NCBI RefSeq assembly: GCF_050107715.1
Contig: NZ_JBNILN010000007.1
Coordinates: 1-64,000 of the forward strand
Origin: Metabacillus_B sp050107715
GTDB taxonomy: Bacteria > Bacillota > Bacilli > Bacillales > Bacillaceae
DNA length: 64,000 nucleotides
Direction of reading: 5' to 3'
The translations under genes were made by a program, and so were the position numbers. Shown here in pieces: positions 1-8,603 of this stretch. Below the pieces are notes generated by a model. It ran no database searches. It saw nothing but the letters and a program-made list of their open reading frames with translations, and had not been told where the DNA came from. Each line of letters begins with the position of its first letter. Positions within the stretch are counted from its first letter, which is position 1.

Positions 1-126
1 AATGAGATGCCCCTGTCTTGAAGGCTGTTCAAAACAGAAATGGACTGCGAACGTTTAGTCATTCAAGAATCCCACCCGTCACACCGTAAGGTGTAGGGCT
101 TGCGGCTTTAGCCGTGGGAGTCTCAA
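1..126 (+). mobile_element. Right end of an IS200/IS605 (TnpB-type) insertion sequence
   Basis: The segment ends in the folded terminal structure typical of IS200/IS605 and IS1341 elements. A CCCAC/GTGGG outer stem (71-75 with 114-118) encloses two hairpins, ACACC-GTAA-GGTGT (81-94) and CGGCT-TT-AGCCG (103-114). Bases 2-58 read as a short open tail (MRCPCLEGCSKQKWTANV, stop) that could be the end of a tnpB frame. The element body lies left of the window, so family and intactness cannot be judged. The exact end is inferred to be near TCTCAA at 121-126. Confidence 0.55.
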
Positions 127-145
127 ACAGAATATATGGTTAAGA
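62..145 (+). ncRNA. Possible omega RNA (reRNA) 3' part of the TnpB element
   Basis: In TnpB systems the guide RNA scaffold is transcribed across the right end of the element, and the guide is the flanking host sequence. The three-way-junction fold at 70-118 matches such a scaffold. The bases after about 126 (acagaatatatgg and on) would then be the guide. The fold is seen directly; expression, exact end and pairing with an active TnpB are inference. Confidence 0.4.
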
Positions 146-212
146 AATTTTTCTCGGATAAAAGCGTCAGTCTCCCTCCGATTGGAAAAAGCCTGAAAAG
201 ATTGTTTTAACA

Positions 213-266
213 CCGGCTGGCCCGCTAATGGAAGTCATCGTTCCAAAGCGGTCCGGCCTTTTTTAG
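213..266 (+). terminator. Rho-independent terminator
   Basis: The left arm GGCTGGCCCGCT (215-226) pairs with AGCGGTCCGGCC (247-258), with an inner GGAA/TTCC stem. Six T residues follow. It probably ends a transcript arriving from the left. The rest of 127-480 shows no convincing gene. Confidence 0.65.
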
Positions 267-503
267 ATTTTGTTAAACGAGGCTTATTTTCTGCTGAAGC
301 CGTTGTATACCCGGGGAAGGACTGCCTCATCAGCGCCTGCTGGATCAACCTGTCCCGCTGCAGGGCCTCCGTTCATGTACAGGTGGAAAAACACCAGGAA
401 TCTCAGCCTGATAGGATGAGAACTTAAAATTTGTAAATTTAGGAAAGATTCTGTCTTTTTTCGTGTTAAAATAGAATTATGAAAAAAGGGGAGGCAATAA
501 GGG

Positions 504-1148
504 ATGTTTTTAACATGGATTGGAATGCTGCTGCTTGCAGTCCTGATCTTCATGATTATTCGTGTCAGTACTGCACCTCAAAAGAAACTGGCGCTTGGAG
601 GCGCTGCCGTATTAGCTGTTATCTTCGTCATGATCGGTCAAAGTGGCGGAGGCCAGTCTGCGGCTGTGTCTGAAAAGACAGAGGAAGGAGCAGGTCCGGC
701 TTCTGAAGAGAAATTTCAGCTGCTGGAGGAAAAGGTAAGCAAGCTTGAGGCAGAACGGGATGAGAAAGCAAAAGAAGCCGATCAGCTGAAGGATGAGCTC
801 GCGGAAGCGGATGCAAGCAGGGAAGCAGAGATAGAGACCGCTGTTAGCAGCGCAAAGGAAGAAATGGAAAAAGCACATGAAGAAGAAATGAAAGAAGTGC
901 TGGATACAGCTTTCAAAAATTCTTCTGAAAAAGCAGCGCCTGTTCAGGCGGAAGATGATATATCCGGGGAACCGGAAACACCTTCCAACAAGCCTTCAGA
1001 GTATGACCCGTTTGGTCCTGATTTGGACTGTGGGGATTTTGCAGCTCAAGAAGATGCTCAAACCGTATATGAAGCAGCTGGAGGACCAGAAAAGGATCCT
1101 CATGATTTAGACAGGGATAATGACGGGATTGCATGCGATGCAAACTGA
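504..1148 (+). CDS. Membrane-anchored Excalibur calcium-binding domain protein
   Basis: The 214-residue protein begins with two hydrophobic segments (about 1-21 and 29-45), continues with a charged, probably coiled-coil stretch (about 68-130) and a low-complexity linker, and ends in an Excalibur domain (about 167-214). That domain shows the DLDCGDF motif, AQ, and the calcium-loop-like DRDNDGIACD. Excalibur domains occur on extracellular surface proteins and are thought to bind calcium through a shortened EF-hand loop. The start at 504 is set by the GGGGAGG site at 488-494. No operon partner is evident, and lcfB downstream has its own promoter. Function beyond surface calcium binding is unknown. 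Confidence 0.85.
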   Translation: MFLTWIGMLLLAVLIFMIIRVSTAPQKKLALGGAAVLAVIFVMIGQSGGGQSAAVSEKTEEGAGPASEEKFQLLEEKVSKLEAERDEKAKEADQLKDELAEADASREAEIETAVSSAKEEMEKAHEEEMKEVLDTAFKNSSEKAAPVQAEDDISGEPETPSNKPSEYDPFGPDLDCGDFAAQEDAQTVYEAAGGPEKDPHDLDRDNDGIACDAN

Positions 1149-1187
1149 ATCCTTTCACGATTTTTAGGAGGAAAGTCTGTTTCCATC

Positions 1188-1216
1188 TTGTTAGAATGGT
1201 TTTCTTTTAATATAAT
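1188..1216 (+). promoter_or_regulatory. Sigma-A promoter of lcfB
   Basis: The -35 TTGTTA (1188-1193) and -10 TATAAT (1211-1216) are separated by 17 bases. A second TATAAT at 1238-1243 abuts the FadR operator, so a start nearer the gene is also possible. Confidence 0.6.
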
Positions 1217-1242
1217 ATATTTAGAATTTTTTTAAAATATAA

Positions 1243-1260
1243 TGAATGACTATTCATTCA
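1243..1260 (+). promoter_or_regulatory. FadR (TetR family) operator
   Basis: TGAATGACTATTCATTCA matches the published B. subtilis FadR operator TGAATGAMTANTCATTCA at every defined position. It lies between the promoter and the lcfB ribosome binding site, as expected for repression that is relieved by long-chain acyl-CoA. Confidence 0.92.
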
Positions 1261-1277
1261 TTGTTAGGGGTGGGAGA

Positions 1278-2840
1278 ATGAATGTAAGTTCACGGTTAAC
1301 AGAAACAGCTGGCCAATATGGGGATAAGCCAGCCTATTATTTTGAGGGACAGGCTGTATCTTATGCACAGCTTGATGGGATGGTGACCCGATTTGCGGCG
1401 AACCTCCAGTCGATGGGGATACAAAAAGGAGATCATGTAGCTCTGCTGCTGGGGAATTCTCCTTATTTTGTGATTGGAATGTATGGGGCTCTGAGGGCAG
1501 GGGCGACCGTTATCCCGGTCAATCCAATCTATACACCTGCAGAAATTGGGTACATTTTAGGCAATGGAGATGTTAAAGGGGTCATTGCTCTCGATTTGCT
1601 TATCCCAATGTTTGAGCAGATGGATGCACAGCTACCTGCACTTGAACATCTGATTGTCTGCGACACACCGCCATCTGAAAAGAAACGGGATTTTAACGCA
1701 GAGGAATCAGGCATCAGCTCTAAAATGAAATCGTTTACAGCTATGCTGTCAGCTGATGATTCCTTCCAAAGACCAGAGCTCAGCGACGAAGATACCGCCG
1801 TGATCCTTTATACATCCGGAACAACAGGAAAACCGAAGGGTGCTATGCTTACACATAAAAATATTTACAGCAATGCCTCAGATGTCGGGGCCTATTTAAA
1901 AATGAATAACAGTGACAAAGTCATCGCTACCCTGCCGATGTTCCATGTTTTCTGCCTGACTGTATCTTTAAATGCTCCGCTTATGAGCGGTGCTTCGCTG
2001 ATAATCGTGCCGAAATTCAGTCCAAAAGAAGTTTTCCGGCTCATCAAAGAGTATGAGGCAACTGTGTTCGCGGGTGTTCCGACGATGTATAACTTTATGC
2101 TTCAGCATGAGGGCGGCACTCAGGAAGATGCAGCTTCATTAAGGCTTTGCATCTCAGGAGGCGCTTCAATGCCGGTTGCGCTGCTGAAAGGGTTTGAGCA
2201 AAAATTCAAAGTCGTCATCTCTGAAGGGTATGGACTATCCGAGGCTTCCCCTGTTACGTGCTTTAATCCTCTTGACCGGCCAAGAAAGGCTGGTTCGATT
2301 GGCATGAACATCCTGAATGTTGAAAACAGGGTCGTGAATGAGCTTGGAGAGGAGGTTCAGCCCAATCAGGTAGGCGAATTAATTGTAAAAGGGCCAAACG
2401 TTATGAAAGGCTATTACAAAATGCCTGAGGAAACAGCCCATACAATCCGGGGCGGCTGGCTCTATACAGGTGACCTTGCGAGAAGGGACGAGGAAGGCTA
2501 CTTCTACATAGTAGACCGCAAAAAAGATCTGATCATCGTCGGGGGGTATAACGTGTATCCCCGTGAAGTAGAGGAAGTGTATTACAGCCATCCGGATATT
2601 AAGGAAGCGGCGGTTCTTGGCATTCCGGATCCCGAGCAGGGTGAAGCAGTCATATGCTATGTTGTAACAGATAATCAGGCTTTAACAGAAGAATCGTTAA
2701 AAGAATATGGCAGAGGACAGCTGGCTAAATACAAAGTGCCGTCCTTCATCGAGTTTTTAGATGAGCTCCCTAAAAACACAACGGGAAAAATTCTCCGCCG
2801 GGCATTGAAGGAACAAGTAGCGGAAAGATCGCGGCAATGA
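1278..2840 (+). CDS. lcfB: Long-chain fatty-acid-CoA ligase LcfB (YhfL)
   Basis: A 520-residue ANL-superfamily enzyme that activates long-chain fatty acids to acyl-CoA with ATP for beta-oxidation. The AMP-binding P-loop YTSGTTGKPKG is at about residues 178-188. The adenylate motif GWLYTGD and the hinge DRKKD follow, and the C-terminal lysine region PKNTTGKILRR is intact. The open frame extends up to 1242, but that start lies inside the FadR operator. ATG 1278 follows AGGGGTGGGAG and gives the normal family length. The stop overlaps the next start (ATGA), so the two genes are translationally coupled. It is regulated by FadR as judged from the operator at 1243-1260. Confidence 0.95.
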   Translation: MNVSSRLTETAGQYGDKPAYYFEGQAVSYAQLDGMVTRFAANLQSMGIQKGDHVALLLGNSPYFVIGMYGALRAGATVIPVNPIYTPAEIGYILGNGDVKGVIALDLLIPMFEQMDAQLPALEHLIVCDTPPSEKKRDFNAEESGISSKMKSFTAMLSADDSFQRPELSDEDTAVILYTSGTTGKPKGAMLTHKNIYSNASDVGAYLKMNNSDKVIATLPMFHVFCLTVSLNAPLMSGASLIIVPKFSPKEVFRLIKEYEATVFAGVPTMYNFMLQHEGGTQEDAASLRLCISGGASMPVALLKGFEQKFKVVISEGYGLSEASPVTCFNPLDRPRKAGSIGMNILNVENRVVNELGEEVQPNQVGELIVKGPNVMKGYYKMPEETAHTIRGGWLYTGDLARRDEEGYFYIVDRKKDLIIVGGYNVYPREVEEVYYSHPDIKEAAVLGIPDPEQGEAVICYVVTDNQALTEESLKEYGRGQLAKYKVPSFIEFLDELPKNTTGKILRRALKEQVAERSRQ

Positions 2841-3613
2841 GCCTCATTCTCATTACAAAGGAAAACCGGACAGCTCTCATAACAATTAACCGGCCGGATG
2901 TCCTAAACTGCCTAAGCTACCAAACGCTCCTTGAGCTGGAAGAGGCGGTGGGAGAAATCCGTATTGACCATAGCATCCGCACCGTCATCGTCAGAGGAGC
3001 GGGAGAAAAATCCTTCAGTGCCGGAGCGGACCTTAAAGAAAGAAGGTCCCTGACAGATGAACAGGTCAAGCGGAATCTGCTCAAAATGGGCGAAGTGCTG
3101 ACCAGCTTGGAACAGCTGCCCCAGCCAGTGATTGCCGCAATCAATGGATTTGCATTTGGAGGCGGACTGGAGCTTGCTTTGGCCTGTGACTTCCGCATAA
3201 TGGCTGCTCATACGCAAATCGGACTGACAGAAACAAGTCTCGGAATCATTCCGGGGGCAGGCGGGACACAGCGTCTGCCGAGGCTAATCGGTGCATCAAA
3301 AGCACTCGAGCTCATTGTAAAAGCTAAGAAGCTTAGTGCAGAGGAAGCTCTTTCATACGGGATCGTGAACGAAGCCGTTCCAGCTGAAAAGCTGATGGTA
3401 ACCTGCCAAATATGGGCTGAAGCGATTACCGGCAATGCACCAATCGCTGTACAGCAAGCAAAATTTGCCGTCAGCAATGGAATGAACACAAATTTGCAAA
3501 CAGGACTGCAAATCGAACGCAAAGCCTATGAAATCACCATCCCTACAGAAGACCGCCTTGAAGCTCTTCATGCTTTCAGCGAGAAGCGAAAACCTGAGTT
3601 TAAGGGAAGATGA
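2837..3613 (+). CDS. Enoyl-CoA hydratase/isomerase (crotonase family)
   Basis: 258 residues, full crotonase length. The oxyanion-hole region SAGADLKE is at about 61-68, and GFAFGGGLELALACDFR at about 104-120. The two catalytic glutamates of true enoyl-CoA hydratases are both present: Glu112 in GGGLE and Glu132 in LTE, followed by GIIPGAGGTQRL. It should hydrate trans-2-enoyl-CoA in beta-oxidation. It overlaps lcfB by four bases and is therefore in the same FadR-controlled unit, a sensible activation-plus-hydration pair. The physiological chain length cannot be read from sequence. Confidence 0.9.
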   Translation: MSLILITKENRTALITINRPDVLNCLSYQTLLELEEAVGEIRIDHSIRTVIVRGAGEKSFSAGADLKERRSLTDEQVKRNLLKMGEVLTSLEQLPQPVIAAINGFAFGGGLELALACDFRIMAAHTQIGLTETSLGIIPGAGGTQRLPRLIGASKALELIVKAKKLSAEEALSYGIVNEAVPAEKLMVTCQIWAEAITGNAPIAVQQAKFAVSNGMNTNLQTGLQIERKAYEITIPTEDRLEALHAFSEKRKPEFKGR

Positions 3614-4036
3614 CTGGTTTTGGTTTAGGGGTCTCAGCTCACCTGATTTTTTAACAGGGCAGCAGTAATTGGAGCAAATGGGAGCAGGGTGCTGGACGCG
3701 GCCCTGTTTTTGGATAGTCTCTACTCGCTGTATGGGATTGTCTGCAGGGGACAGATGGGTGATTCCCGGCAACGCAGCTCCAGGCGTATATTTTCCAAGT
3801 CATATAACGCCAGGGCTCCGTACGCACCGCCTTTTTAAGTGTATGGTTTCCATTTTTCTGAAAGTCCCCTGTACTTAATAATTGATTTAGTCTTTTCCAA
3901 GACGTGAGTAGGCATCCTTGAACGCTATTTAAGGGATGCCTTTCACGTCTCTATTTTTACCCTCTTTTCCTGTGACGCCCGGGCAAAGTCTGCTGCCGGC
4001 AGTCCCTCTTTGTTAAACTATTTACAGGAGGAACAA
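3614..4036 (+). other. Gene-free stretch with one strong hairpin
   Basis: No frame here has a ribosome binding site and protein-like composition. The only clear element is the terminator-like hairpin at 3901-3957. Confidence 0.6.
3901..3957 (+). terminator. Rho-independent terminator
   Basis: GACGTGA (3901-3907) pairs with TCACGTC (3943-3949), and GGCATCC (3911-3917) with GGATGCC (3934-3940). A T-rich tail (tctattttta) follows. It lies about 290 bases after the hydratase stop and insulates azlC from the fatty-acid operon. Confidence 0.7.
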
Positions 4037-4096
4037 TTGAACGGAGCTCTGTTTCATATACTCGGGAGACAGGCTTATAAAAACGATGCTTGTTAG
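4037..4096 (+). CDS. Candidate leader peptide upstream of azlC
   Basis: A TTG start sits 5-6 bases after a near-perfect AGGAGGAA (4026-4033) and opens a 19-codon frame (LNGALFHILGRQAYKNDAC). Its stop TAG overlaps the AGGAGG of azlC. A strong ribosome site with such a short frame, ending on the next gene's ribosome site, suggests a leader that couples or tunes azlC translation. It could instead be a chance frame. Expression is not shown by sequence. Confidence 0.35.
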   Translation: MNGALFHILGRQAYKNDAC

Positions 4097-4107
4097 GAGG
4101 AGATCTG

Positions 4108-4827
4108 ATGCAGCCAGCCGCTGCGGTTGAGAGAAAGTCTTCGTTTTCAGAAGGGTTGCAGGCAGGAATCAGCATTGCAGTTGGATACATGCCGGTAGCT
4201 CTCGCTTTTGGACTGATTGCCAAATCGACCGGCTTATCGATTGCGGAGGCGGTCATGATGAGTCTGTTTGTTTTTGCCGGTGCCGCCCAGTACATATCCC
4301 TGAACCTGATCGCTGCTGGAACCGGAGCCTTTGAAATTGTTTTAACCACATTTATTATGAATATCCGGCACTTCCTGATGGCAGCTTCATTGAACGAAAG
4401 GGCTGAAGAAGAGCGTCCCTGGATAAAAGCGCTGTACGCCTTTGGCATTACCGATGAGACCTTTTCTGTTGCTTCGGTAAAGCCCGGTACCCTCTCCTCG
4501 TCCTACCTGTTTGGCCTGATTTTTATTTCCTACTCCAGCTGGGTCGCGTTTAGCGGGATTGGACATTGGGCAGGGCAGCTGCTTCCTTTGTTACTACAGG
4601 AAAGCATGTCGATTGCCCTGTATGCCCTGTTCATTGGCCTTCTCGTTCCCTCCCTGAAAGCCTGTCGGAAAGTTATGGTGCTTGCAGTCTCCGCTGCCGT
4701 GCTGAATTCATTTTTTGTACTTTCCGGTTTATTTTCAGCTGGCTGGGCGATTGTACTATCCACTCTCATTTCATCCATCGGCATTGAGGTCATCTGGAGG
4801 AAAAAGGAGGTTTCAACTGATGAATGA
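4108..4827 (+). CDS. azlC: Branched-chain amino acid exporter large subunit AzlC (YgaZ type)
   Basis: 239 residues with several hydrophobic helices. The AzlC family signature is clear: GxxPVALAFGLIAKSTGLS near the N-terminus and FAGAAQYISLNLIAAG, followed by the RHFLMAASL region. With AzlD it forms a two-subunit exporter of branched-chain amino acids in the cytoplasmic membrane. ATG 4108 is chosen because TTAGGAGGAGATCTG precedes it at ideal spacing. The longer frame from TTG 4090 starts before that site. The stop overlaps the azlD start region. In B. subtilis the homologue is under Lrp-type AzlB control; no regulator gene is adjacent here. Confidence 0.92.
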   Translation: MQPAAAVERKSSFSEGLQAGISIAVGYMPVALAFGLIAKSTGLSIAEAVMMSLFVFAGAAQYISLNLIAAGTGAFEIVLTTFIMNIRHFLMAASLNERAEEERPWIKALYAFGITDETFSVASVKPGTLSSSYLFGLIFISYSSWVAFSGIGHWAGQLLPLLLQESMSIALYALFIGLLVPSLKACRKVMVLAVSAAVLNSFFVLSGLFSAGWAIVLSTLISSIGIEVIWRKKEVSTDE

Positions 4828-5128
4828 ATCCATGATCCTTCTGATATTGGCCATGGGGATCGTTACGTATATTCCAAGAGTTGTGCCTTTCCTTGTTTTC
4901 AGGGGTTCGGTATTGCCCGTTTTTTGGCAAAATGTCCTTAAAAATGTGCCGTATGCTATTTTGGGTGCCTTGATTGTTCCCGCTGTATTTATGACAGAAG
5001 GTGGTTTTGCTTTTGGTGCTGCAGGAGCAGCTGCTGCGTTTGCTGCCGCATACCTGGGGTGGAATGTCATTTTCGTTGTTTTGTGCTCGATTCTTGCAGT
5101 GATGGGTTATGGATTCTTTTTCGGCTGA
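4820..5128 (+). CDS. azlD: Branched-chain amino acid exporter small subunit AzlD
   Basis: 102 residues, very hydrophobic with three to four membrane segments and the AzlD hallmarks (YIPRVVPFLVF near the start, LKNVPYAILGALIVPAVF in the middle). The start ATG 4820 follows AAGGAGG at 4804-4810 and overlaps the azlC end by eight bases, so the pair is co-translated. It is the obligate partner of AzlC. A longer frame beginning at 4715 lies inside azlC and lacks a ribosome site. Confidence 0.9.
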   Translation: MNESMILLILAMGIVTYIPRVVPFLVFRGSVLPVFWQNVLKNVPYAILGALIVPAVFMTEGGFAFGAAGAAAAFAAAYLGWNVIFVVLCSILAVMGYGFFFG

Positions 5129-5199
5129 ACGGTTCTATTCGAGCGGTGTTTATCTTAAACTAGTACAAAGAGGGCTTGGTTATTGAGGGGGAAGGCAGC

Positions 5200-6462
5200 A
5201 TGCGCAGGTGGCTTACAGCAGCGGTACTGGGGTATTTTCTGTACGGCCTTTTTATTTATTGGTACTTATTTATGATGTCAGACGGGACGCTTCCTCCGCA
5301 TCTGGAAGGGACTCCTGCTGATCCGAAAACGTTTATGACCGGAAGGGAGCTTATCCTTTCAGAGGAGTACTCCCGGATAAAGGACTTTCTCTTTTTTGTC
5401 ACAGCGCCATTTGAATGGTTCTTGTTTTTAGTGATGCTTATTACCGGGCTCGCAGTTAAATTTCAAAAATGGGCAGAAGGAACCGTCCGTTTTTTTGCTT
5501 TACACACAGCTGTCTTCTGGTTCTGGGTTTCTCTAGTGGTTACGGCATGCTCACTCCCGGTTGAGTATATCGGCTATTCGTTATCCAAGCAGTATCATAT
5601 TTCCACCCAGACCTTCTCCAGCTGGATGAAGGATCAGCTGATTGATTTCTGGACGAATTATGCCATTATGGTTCTCGTCATCACCGTACTCGTTTTTCTG
5701 ATCCGTAAATTTCAGAAACGATGGTGGCTCGCAGCCTGGGCGCTTTCGGTGCCATTTACACTGTTTCTTATGTTTTTGCAGCCGGTTGTATTGGATCCTC
5801 TATACAATGATTTTTATCCGTTAAAAAACAAGGAGCTGGAAACGAAAATTCTTGAAATAGCGAAGCGGGCGGATATCCCTGCCGAGCACGTGTATGAAGT
5901 GAACATGTCTGAGAAAACGAATGCAATGAATGCCTATGTGACAGGCATCGGCTCCAATTCGAGGATTGTTCTGTGGGATACCACCCTTCAAAAGCTTAAT
6001 GATAAAGAAATTCTGTTTATTATGGCACATGAAATGGGCCACTATGTGATGAAGCATATTTATATAGGAATCGGCGGCTATCTCCTCCTGTCGCTAGTTG
6101 GACTGTATGCTGTCCAAAAGCTGATGGATTGGATCATCCATATAAGAGGAAAAAGGCTCGGCCTTGAATCCTCCCGGCAGCTGGCAGCCCTGCCGCTTTT
6201 CTTTTTGCTGATCGGCGTGCTCTCCTTTGCATCCAGTCCGCTGACCAATTGGGTGTCCCGCATCCAGGAAAAATCAGCTGACATGTATGCCATTGAAATG
6301 ACCAGTGACAAAGACTCCGCTGTTAAAACCTTTCAGGAGCTTAGCAGGAGCGGATTGAGCCGGGTGAACCCTCCGGAGCTTGTGAAGCAATTCAGGTATA
6401 CCCACCCAACGATGGCTGAAAGGATTATGTATATGGAAGACCTTGAAACAAGAGGAAATTAA
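5200..6462 (+). CDS. yhfN: M48 family membrane metalloprotease YhfN (Ste24-like)
   Basis: 420 residues with about six to seven membrane helices. The zinc site HEMGH is at residues 277-281 and the third ligand lies in EKSAD (Glu357). This is the Ste24/CAAX-type arrangement, with the active site near the membrane. Such proteases degrade or process membrane and secreted proteins; the substrate here is unknown. ATG 5200 follows GAGGGGGAAGG. A TTG frame start at 5176 would only add eight residues without a better site. The gene stands alone and is closed by a terminator at 6471-6502. The B. subtilis homologue also lies near lcfB. Confidence 0.9.
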   Translation: MRRWLTAAVLGYFLYGLFIYWYLFMMSDGTLPPHLEGTPADPKTFMTGRELILSEEYSRIKDFLFFVTAPFEWFLFLVMLITGLAVKFQKWAEGTVRFFALHTAVFWFWVSLVVTACSLPVEYIGYSLSKQYHISTQTFSSWMKDQLIDFWTNYAIMVLVITVLVFLIRKFQKRWWLAAWALSVPFTLFLMFLQPVVLDPLYNDFYPLKNKELETKILEIAKRADIPAEHVYEVNMSEKTNAMNAYVTGIGSNSRIVLWDTTLQKLNDKEILFIMAHEMGHYVMKHIYIGIGGYLLLSLVGLYAVQKLMDWIIHIRGKRLGLESSRQLAALPLFFLLIGVLSFASSPLTNWVSRIQEKSADMYAIEMTSDKDSAVKTFQELSRSGLSRVNPPELVKQFRYTHPTMAERIMYMEDLETRGN

Positions 6463-6470
6463 TAATGATC

Positions 6471-6503
6471 AAAAACGCTTAGACAGCCGTTTAGGCGTTT
6501 TTT
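6471..6503 (+). terminator. Rho-independent terminator of yhfN
   Basis: AAAAACGCTTA (6471-6481) pairs, with one G-T wobble, with TAGGCGTTTTT (6492-6502), and a T-run follows. Confidence 0.75.
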
Positions 6504-6620
6504 GGTGGTTTTTGCCGAAAGAAAAAGGATTTAAAGGATGAAAGGAAGAAAGTAGTAGATGGCGGTGCTTGAGAGGAGTACAGGTGGGAGCTGAGCGAAT
6601 CAAACTAGGAGGAATACATA

Positions 6621-7787
6621 ATGAAGGTTGTCCAGCTTGGAAAAGAGTGGTTTAAGGAAGCGACAAAGCTGTCTGAATATGCGTTTATTTACAAGGTGCC
6701 GGAAGCGGATCTTGAAGAAAATTACAGGAATATGGAAAAGCATCACCAGGTATTCGGAATCATCGAGAAAGAAAAGCTGGCAGCGAAATTTCATTTTCTT
6801 ACTCATGAGGTTTATTTTGGCCGGGAGAAATTAAAGATGGGCGGTCTCGCCGGTGTTGCCACTTATCCAGAGTACAGAAGACAAGGACACGTGAGGGAAA
6901 TGCTTTCGTTTGTCCTTGAAAAAATGAAAAAGGAGAACATGACCGTTTCCATGCTTCATCCGTTTAATGTCTCCTTTTACAGAAAGTACGGCTGGGAGCT
7001 GTTCAGCAGCCGCCAGAAGACAACGGTGCCTGCCAGTGACTTTAAAATCCAGCGGCAGGTGAGCGGAACGATTAAGCGCTTCGATAAAGAAACACATAAC
7101 GAAGACATTGAGCGAATCTATGACCAATTCGCTTCCAATTTTACAGGGATGCTTGTCCGTGACCGGGAATGGTGGATGCGCGCCATTTACGATGAAGAAA
7201 CCACCGCAGTCTACTACGACGAAACAGGACAGCCGCAAGGATATATTCTATATCAGTTTAAGGATAAAAAGCTGATGGTTGATGAATTTGTTCCGCTGAA
7301 TACAGAGGCGAGGCACGGACTTTGGAATTTTATTTGCCAGCACGATTCCATGGTAACAGAAGCGGTCATGGATACGCATGAAGGTGAACCGCTCTTCTTC
7401 CTTCTGCCGGAGCCCAGGCTCAAATCCGAACGCAAGCCCTACTTTATGGCACGGATTATTGACGCAGAGGCCTTTTTGGAAGCCTATGAGTTTCTTAAAG
7501 GTGCAGAGGTGCTCATCCATGTGACCGATCCGCATGCTGAATGGAATAACGGTTCCTACTTGATTAGCAAAGACGGAACAGCCAAAAGGCTGTCAGATCA
7601 AGAGGCGCTGGAGTCAGATAGAAAAGGGGTGGACCTGTCCATCAATAGTCTTGCTGCCATTCTATTTGGCTATAAGTCTCCTTCTGCGCTTGCACAGCTG
7701 GGCCTTGCCGAGGGAGACGCGGAAGAAATCCGGCAGCTGGAGCGGACCTTGCCGGAACATACCCCTTATTTTTACGATTTCTTTTAA
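6621..7787 (+). CDS. Eis-type GNAT N-acetyltransferase with SCP2-like C-terminus
   Basis: 388 residues, the length of Eis-family enzymes. The N-terminal GNAT domain carries the acetyl-CoA loop, GLAGVATYPEYRRQGHVREM (about 76-95). A second GNAT-like domain follows, then a C-terminal sterol-carrier-like domain (from about 280, ending YFYDFF). Eis relatives acetylate several amines of aminoglycosides and other polyamine-like or lysine substrates. The native substrate here is unknown. AGGAGG at 6608-6613 sets the start. It stands between yhfN and a second acetyltransferase, with no terminator visible before the latter. Confidence 0.85.
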   Translation: MKVVQLGKEWFKEATKLSEYAFIYKVPEADLEENYRNMEKHHQVFGIIEKEKLAAKFHFLTHEVYFGREKLKMGGLAGVATYPEYRRQGHVREMLSFVLEKMKKENMTVSMLHPFNVSFYRKYGWELFSSRQKTTVPASDFKIQRQVSGTIKRFDKETHNEDIERIYDQFASNFTGMLVRDREWWMRAIYDEETTAVYYDETGQPQGYILYQFKDKKLMVDEFVPLNTEARHGLWNFICQHDSMVTEAVMDTHEGEPLFFLLPEPRLKSERKPYFMARIIDAEAFLEAYEFLKGAEVLIHVTDPHAEWNNGSYLISKDGTAKRLSDQEALESDRKGVDLSINSLAAILFGYKSPSALAQLGLAEGDAEEIRQLERTLPEHTPYFYDFF

Positions 7788-7900
7788 TATTTTTGTGAAA
7801 GAAAAATATATTTGCACAAAATTCACTGGAGGGCGCTTCTTCCCTGCAAACAGCAAAAACACCTGGGGACGGGAATCGCCATGATTGAGGGGGAGTAATC

Positions 7901-8437
7901 ATGCTGCACGGTCATTCGGTTTATCTCCGGTTTTTCACCCTGGAGGACGCTCCTGAAAGACTGCGTCTGCAGGCTGAAAACCGAAACTTTTTTGAACAGT
8001 ATTCCATGGAGCGGAAGGACAGCTTTTATACGCTCGAAGGACAGCGGAAAATAATTGAACAGCAGATTCACGGCCGGGAAAACGATGAGGAGTATCACTT
8101 TGGAATCTACACGAAGGAACATCAGCTGATTGGGACCATCAATTTGTTTTTTGTGGCCCGTGGAGCCATCCAAAGCGGATTTATCGGCTATTTTCTTGAT
8201 GAGAGGCATAACGGTAAAGGATATACGACAGAGGCAGTAAAGCAAATGGTGCAGTATGGATTTGAAGAGCTGAAGCTTCACCGGATAGAAGCGGGCGTCA
8301 TGCCCCGTAATGCTGCTTCGATCAAGGTGCTGCTCAAAGCGGGCTTCCATAAAGAAGGCCTTGCAAGAAAAAATGTGAAAATCAACGGCCGCTGGGAGGA
8401 TCATGAGCTGCTGGCGATCATTAACCCTGCTGATTGA
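7901..8437 (+). CDS. RimJ/RimL-type GNAT N-acetyltransferase
   Basis: 178 residues. It has the GNAT_3 pattern: the N-terminal VYLRFFTLEDAPERLRL, the acetyl-CoA site FLDERHNGKGYTTEAVKQM, and the late signature HRIEAGVMPRNAASIKVLLK with GFHKEGLARK. Such enzymes acetylate the N-terminus of ribosomal or other proteins, or small amines. The substrate is not evident. The start follows GAGGGGGAG at 7887-7895. A strong terminator comes 18 bases after the stop. It may be cotranscribed with the upstream Eis-like gene (113-base gap). Confidence 0.85.
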   Translation: MLHGHSVYLRFFTLEDAPERLRLQAENRNFFEQYSMERKDSFYTLEGQRKIIEQQIHGRENDEEYHFGIYTKEHQLIGTINLFFVARGAIQSGFIGYFLDERHNGKGYTTEAVKQMVQYGFEELKLHRIEAGVMPRNAASIKVLLKAGFHKEGLARKNVKINGRWEDHELLAIINPAD

Positions 8438-8454
8438 CATGAGGTCTAGAAAAG

Positions 8455-8489
8455 CAGCTGACAGATTCTTTCCGTCAGCTGTTTTTTTT
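8455..8489 (+). terminator. Rho-independent terminator
   Basis: CAGCTGAC (8455-8462) pairs perfectly with GTCAGCTG (8474-8481), and eight T residues follow. Confidence 0.9.
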
Positions 8490-8603
8490 GCATTGAACGT
8501 TTCGAGAGTTTTATAGGGAGGGGCTATTTTTAGGAAAGGCAAGGAAGCTGTTAGCTATCTCAGACAGTTGGGAGAGTTCAACAGCTCCATTTTGTGCATT
8601 TTC

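Noticed and set aside
284..553. 89-residue minus-strand frame
   Set aside because: No ribosome site; overlaps the start of the Excalibur gene; composition not protein-like.
3669..3878. 69-residue plus-strand frame after the enoyl-CoA hydratase
   Set aside because: No ribosome site, Trp/Cys-rich composition; judged chance.
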